Source: Deltaproteobacteria bacterium (lineage in GTDB: Bacteria > Desulfobacterota > Binatia > UBA1149 > SPBQ01). Taken from it: a DNA stretch of 64,000 nt. The DNA lies in contig JAJCZM010000051.1 in assembly GCA_029262375.1 (NCBI GenBank), positions 264,919-328,918 on the forward strand. The letters run 5' to 3'. The position numbers and the translations under genes are program-made. This document shows, piece by piece, positions 60,422-64,000 of this stretch. Each line of letters starts with the position of its first letter. Within the stretch, counting starts at the first letter, position 1. The notes beneath the pieces were generated by a model that saw only the letters and a program-made list of their open reading frames with translations, was not told the origin of the DNA and did no database searches.

Positions 60422-62953
60422 CTACTCATAAATGAACCGATAGTCGGTGATCATGTACGCGAGCACCGCGATCCAAGACCGTATCGTGTGGTTCTCGTCG
60501 ACCTCGATATAGTCGCCTTCGTTGAAGTCGAGTTCGCAGCGCCCTCCGCCCCATCGAAGATTTGTGTGCTTGTCGCCGGCCACGCGCATCGTCCACACTT
60601 CGGTGAATAGCGCGTAAGCACGATCAACCTCCGGGTCATCGGTCGCCAGATACTCGCCGAGGAACCAGTAGTGCAGCCAGACGACATTCTCTCGGATCGC
60701 CTGCTCACCTGCAGCCGTATCAGGCGTATCGGTGGGCTCGACGGCCGGGAAGAGATTCCTATTGTTTGCCGTCTCGCTGAAGTCGACGACCGCGAGCGGA
60801 CAGGCCATCTCGAAGGCCATGCGCTGAGGAACCGTGCTCATCAGCGCGTTGAGTTCATCGGCGCGTTCGATGATTCCTGACGAATCAATGCCGCCGTAGA
60901 AAAGTCGGTAGCGGCCGAGCAAATCAGGCTCATCCAGGCTCCAGCGACGCGCCCAGGGCCGCCCTGCGATTCCCTCGAACTTGCGGTTGAGCTGTTCGGG
61001 CGTGAGCAGCTTGACGAATCCCATGTTCGCCAGCTCGGCGTTACGCTGGGTCCCGCTGACCAACGTACCCTTGGCCGTAAACAAAGGTGAAATAACGAGC
61101 TCGACGAGCAGGTCTTTGAGGTTGTAGACACCGCGGCGACCGGTGCCCGCTGTGCCGTCTCGGAATTTGTCGGCGATCTCCGTGAACTGAGCGTCCTGCG
61201 CAACCCAGCCGGCCAGGCGACCGCGATAATCGGCGCGAGCAGGATCGGAAGGACGGCCTGCCGGTGCGCGCCCGAACAACGCTTCGTACCAGAACTCCAC
61301 CGCGCCGCGTGCGAAACGCGGATCCTGCGCAATGGTCTGTCCAAGCCATGACAGACTCGCGTCCGTTTCGGCCTCCGGCATGGTGACGCCGCCAAATCCC
61401 GGGACGCGCATGTCGGAGTACCAGCGATCACCGTGGTCGTACAGGTCGGTGCGCTTGTAGCTGGAAGGGAGAGAATCCTCGTCGTGCTCGAGGTACAAAC
61501 CATCGTCGCCGAAGTTCTGGAACGTAGCGGCAACCGGATCGATGACTGAGTGACAAACGGTGCAGTTCGCGTTGTTCATCGTCGGATTATCGGCGTCTTC
61601 TAACTCGGTGGGGTCGACCAATCGCGGCGACAGCGCTTCAACGTCTATCCCGAGGAAAAATTTGTAGACCCAACGAGCGCGTGCACGGTTGCGATTGGTC
61701 GCCGTTGACGGAAAGCGATTGAGGAACATCGGCGATGTGAGAACACCCGCGTGCGGGTAGCCGTTTAGCCTATAGCCTTCATTTTGACCGGCGTGCCAGT
61801 TCTCCTCGCTCCAATCTGATTGGATGTCCGCCTTCGTCTTGTAGACCGGCGCCGACCAAGGGTTCACTACCATGTAGTTGGCCGTGACGATCTCGGTATA
61901 GGGCCGGTCAAAGCGCGCGATGTACGAGATCAGTTCAAGCGGCTCGCGGGCGAGCGCCCGATTCGTCATAGTCCACGCGTCACTCCCCATCTCGTCGCCA
62001 TAAATCGCTTCCACGAGGTCGATGCGTCGATAGAGGTCCGGGTATTGATAGACGCCCTTCAGGACGCCGAAGGCATTGGACTGGCGGATGAGGAATTTGT
62101 CCGTGAGGAAGTGATCGTTCGCCGACTCCATCAGAAAATCGCTGAACGCGTTGCCCGTCATCAAATCTCGAATCGTGGTCTTGAGATCCTCGACGTCACC
62201 GTCGGCTACACGATTCTGCTCAGCAACTGTCGGCCGCCGACCGGCGAATACGATGGCCGCTTTGTCGAGCACTTGGTTGTTCGTCAGAAAGGTTACGCCC
62301 GACCAGAACTCCGCCTGCTCACCGCACTCGCTAACCGGATTCTCGAAACGATCGAGAAGTTCGATCATGTTCGCGTGGTGCGCACTGCCGGTGGTGATCC
62401 CCAACCGTTGCCCTCCGCCGTGAGCGAGCCCTTGTGGCTTCGAGAGCAGCAGCTCGGCGCCGATCTTACCGTCGGTAATCGACGCGTAATCCCGCCATGC
62501 GTTGAAATTGTATTCCAGATAGCCCATCTGGGCGTCGTCTATGAGGACATGATCGGTCTGCGCCGCAATGCCTGTCGGGTTGTGGCAAACGACACAATCG
62601 GTCTGAATGGGCGTCCAGATCTTCTCGAAGAAGAATTCCATATCGGTCAGGCAGATGTCTGTATCGGGCGTGCAGTCGCCCTCGATATCCTGACCGATGG
62701 CAAGCCCGAGAGTCTTCAGCGCATCGGTCGACGTCACCGACCCACTGCCGTCAATGTCGCAGGTCGCGAGCCCGCACGACGCGATACCAATCGCCACTTG
62801 AAGAACGCCAAGCGCATCCTGAGCAGTGACGTTTCCATCGTCGTTCCAGTCGCCGCACACCTGAGCAGAAGCCGGTGTGGCAACCGCCATGTTCGCAAGA
62901 AGGACGAGCGTGGCAATGGAGAGAAGTACAGGTCGGATTCCAGGCATAAGCAT
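60422..62953 (-). CDS. Secreted dockerin-like/c-haem protein (PSCyt-DUF1592-type)
   Basis: 843 aa, signal peptide 1-30. Residues 33-90 form two dockerin-like Ca-binding repeats (DWNDDGNVTAQDALGVL; DIDGSGSVTSTDALKTL). A haem c site CVVCH lies at 120-124 and a second, CTVCH, at 464-468. The rest is a large helical domain shared with planctomycete-type secreted proteins. N-terminal dockerin repeats may bind a cohesin or act in anchoring. It is followed by DUF1501, with which it probably forms one unit. No strong ribosome-binding site before the ATG; an ATG two codons later is possible. Confidence 0.85.
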   Translation of the reverse strand: MLMPGIRPVLLSIATLVLLANMAVATPASAQVCGDWNDDGNVTAQDALGVLQVAIGIASCGLATCDIDGSGSVTSTDALKTLGLAIGQDIEGDCTPDTDICLTDMEFFFEKIWTPIQTDCVVCHNPTGIAAQTDHVLIDDAQMGYLEYNFNAWRDYASITDGKIGAELLLSKPQGLAHGGGQRLGITTGSAHHANMIELLDRFENPVSECGEQAEFWSGVTFLTNNQVLDKAAIVFAGRRPTVAEQNRVADGDVEDLKTTIRDLMTGNAFSDFLMESANDHFLTDKFLIRQSNAFGVLKGVYQYPDLYRRIDLVEAIYGDEMGSDAWTMTNRALAREPLELISYIARFDRPYTEIVTANYMVVNPWSAPVYKTKADIQSDWSEENWHAGQNEGYRLNGYPHAGVLTSPMFLNRFPSTATNRNRARARWVYKFFLGIDVEALSPRLVDPTELEDADNPTMNNANCTVCHSVIDPVAATFQNFGDDGLYLEHDEDSLPSSYKRTDLYDHGDRWYSDMRVPGFGGVTMPEAETDASLSWLGQTIAQDPRFARGAVEFWYEALFGRAPAGRPSDPARADYRGRLAGWVAQDAQFTEIADKFRDGTAGTGRRGVYNLKDLLVELVISPLFTAKGTLVSGTQRNAELANMGFVKLLTPEQLNRKFEGIAGRPWARRWSLDEPDLLGRYRLFYGGIDSSGIIERADELNALMSTVPQRMAFEMACPLAVVDFSETANNRNLFPAVEPTDTPDTAAGEQAIRENVVWLHYWFLGEYLATDDPEVDRAYALFTEVWTMRVAGDKHTNLRWGGGRCELDFNEGDYIEVDENHTIRSWIAVLAYMITDYRFIYE

Positions 62954-63281
62954 CGTAGCGCCGGGCTTGCCGGCAGCGCCCCTTCGAGTTGGTTCCGCGA
63001 TACCTGCAGCAATCCGCGAGCCAGCGCGCTAACTACGTGAAAACCCTAGCGCGGTGGTTCGCTTCGCTTGCGCGCTGCCATGACGTTCGTCATGTCGAAT
63101 CTGTGCGGTGGCGTCGCAGCGCCGCCGCTTGACGACGAAGGTGCGTATGGATCGACGAACAGAGTTAGACAACAAAGCGCAAGAATTCTGACGAACATGG
63201 TCCCGCGGAGCACCACGCCCGTAAGCGGCGTCTGAAGTCAGGCGACCAAAGTAACGTCTCCGTTGGAAGTGGCTCCGAAAC
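62954..63281. other. Non-coding gap between rRNA operon end and haem-protein gene
   Basis: No gene seen in these 328 bp. It holds two inverted repeats: CGCGCTA (63025-63031) with TAGCGCG (63047-63053), and CATGAC-GTTC-GTCATG (63078-63093). They lie upstream of the haem-protein start and could be operator or hairpin structures; the nearby DNA is G/C-rich and repetitive. Confidence 0.5.
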
Positions 63282-63316
63282 GAAAAAAGCCCCACTCCTT
63301 TATGGAGTGGGGCTTT
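63282..63316 (-). terminator. Rho-independent terminator of the rRNA operon
   Basis: 13-bp stem AAAGCCCCACTCC / GGAGTGGGGCTTT with a 6-nt loop, followed on the minus strand by TTTTTTC. It lies 38 nt past the 5S 3' end. Confidence 0.93.
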
Positions 63317-63353
63317 CTCGCACTACCCGTAGCGGTACAGGTAATGAAATAAA

Positions 63354-63467
<114 letters not shown>

Positions 63468-63597
63468 CTGGTAGCTCCGTCGGATTCCGACATCGCCCAA
63501 ACGGACGATCCGGTCGTCGACGAAGCAAATCATGACAACTGCAATAGAGTGATCGAGTGCGTATTTGCGCACATTCTCGAAGATGCTCAACAATAGC

Positions 63598-64000
<403 letters not shown>

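Noticed and set aside
61820..63040. Plus-strand 406-codon open frame
   Set aside because: It lies antisense to the haem/dockerin gene, has an arginine-rich composition with no domain, and arises from the codon bias of the real gene.

Overview
The window is GC-rich chromosomal DNA from a Gram-negative bacterium of deltaproteobacterial type (Myxococcota, Desulfobacterota, Binatota or a relative; the exact phylum cannot be fixed from this sequence). The evidence is the gene order thrS-infC-rpmI-rplT-pheS-pheT-ihfA-merR, the order ispE-tRNA-prs-rplY-pth with rpsF-rpsR-rplI nearby, several outer-membrane proteins, and many genes for lipid-type acyl-CoA catabolism. Four tRNAs (Pro, Val, Gln, Arg) and the 3' end of an rRNA operon (5S and part of 23S, at the right edge) are present. 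No insertion sequence, prophage or CRISPR array was seen.

Layout. 1-3.3 kb: surE, tRNA-Pro and an ammonium transporter with a sigma-54-type promoter and an upstream NtrC-like palindrome. 3.7-17.7 kb: a long minus-strand block of translation and core genes (merR, ihfA, pheT, pheS, rplT, rpmI, infC, thrS, tRNA-Val, rplI, rpsR, rpsF, hppA, pth, rplY, prs, tRNA-Gln, then ispE). infC appears to start at an ATA codon. 18.6-21.9 kb: inositol monophosphatase, an SDR, tRNA-Arg, rpsU, a zinc-ribbon protein and cysC on the plus strand. 22-26.2 kb: a tight minus-strand operon of DUF1329, a glutamine-synthetase-like ligase, a C26 glutamine amidotransferase-like hydrolase and an SDR, which suggests gamma-glutamylation-based amine catabolism. 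26.5-30.6 kb: a cupredoxin-like protein followed by haem-copper oxidase assembly genes (small membrane protein, ctaA, ctaB, a frame-disrupted small membrane ORF, SCO, DUF420). 30.7-37.5 kb: rmuC, an HSL-type esterase, an SRPBCC protein, a pair of acyl-CoA dehydrogenases, an O-methyltransferase and an apparently exported methyltransferase.

37.5-43.8 kb holds the most unusual locus: a four-gene operon of a multi-receiver response regulator (REC-HPt-REC-REC-degenerate GGDEF-REC), a membrane HEAT-repeat protein, a processive GT2 glycosyltransferase and a YaiO-type TPR/outer-membrane barrel. It is preceded by an exact sigma-54 -24/-12 element and an upstream inverted repeat. It looks like a regulated machine for synthesising and exporting an unidentified polysaccharide.

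44-58 kb: rhodanese, MBL hydrolase, alpha-methylacyl-CoA racemase-like protein, NUDIX, a KshB-like ferredoxin reductase, an alpha/beta hydrolase, a siroheme nitrite/sulfite reductase with cysteine quartets in both halves, a POT transporter, a GST, a HAD hydrolase, an SDR and a DapB-like dehydrogenase. With the acyl-CoA dehydrogenases these suggest a steroid-like or branched-lipid catabolic lifestyle (inference). 58-63 kb: a secreted module of a dockerin/c-haem protein, a Tat-exported DUF1501 protein and an outer-membrane barrel, then the rRNA operon end.
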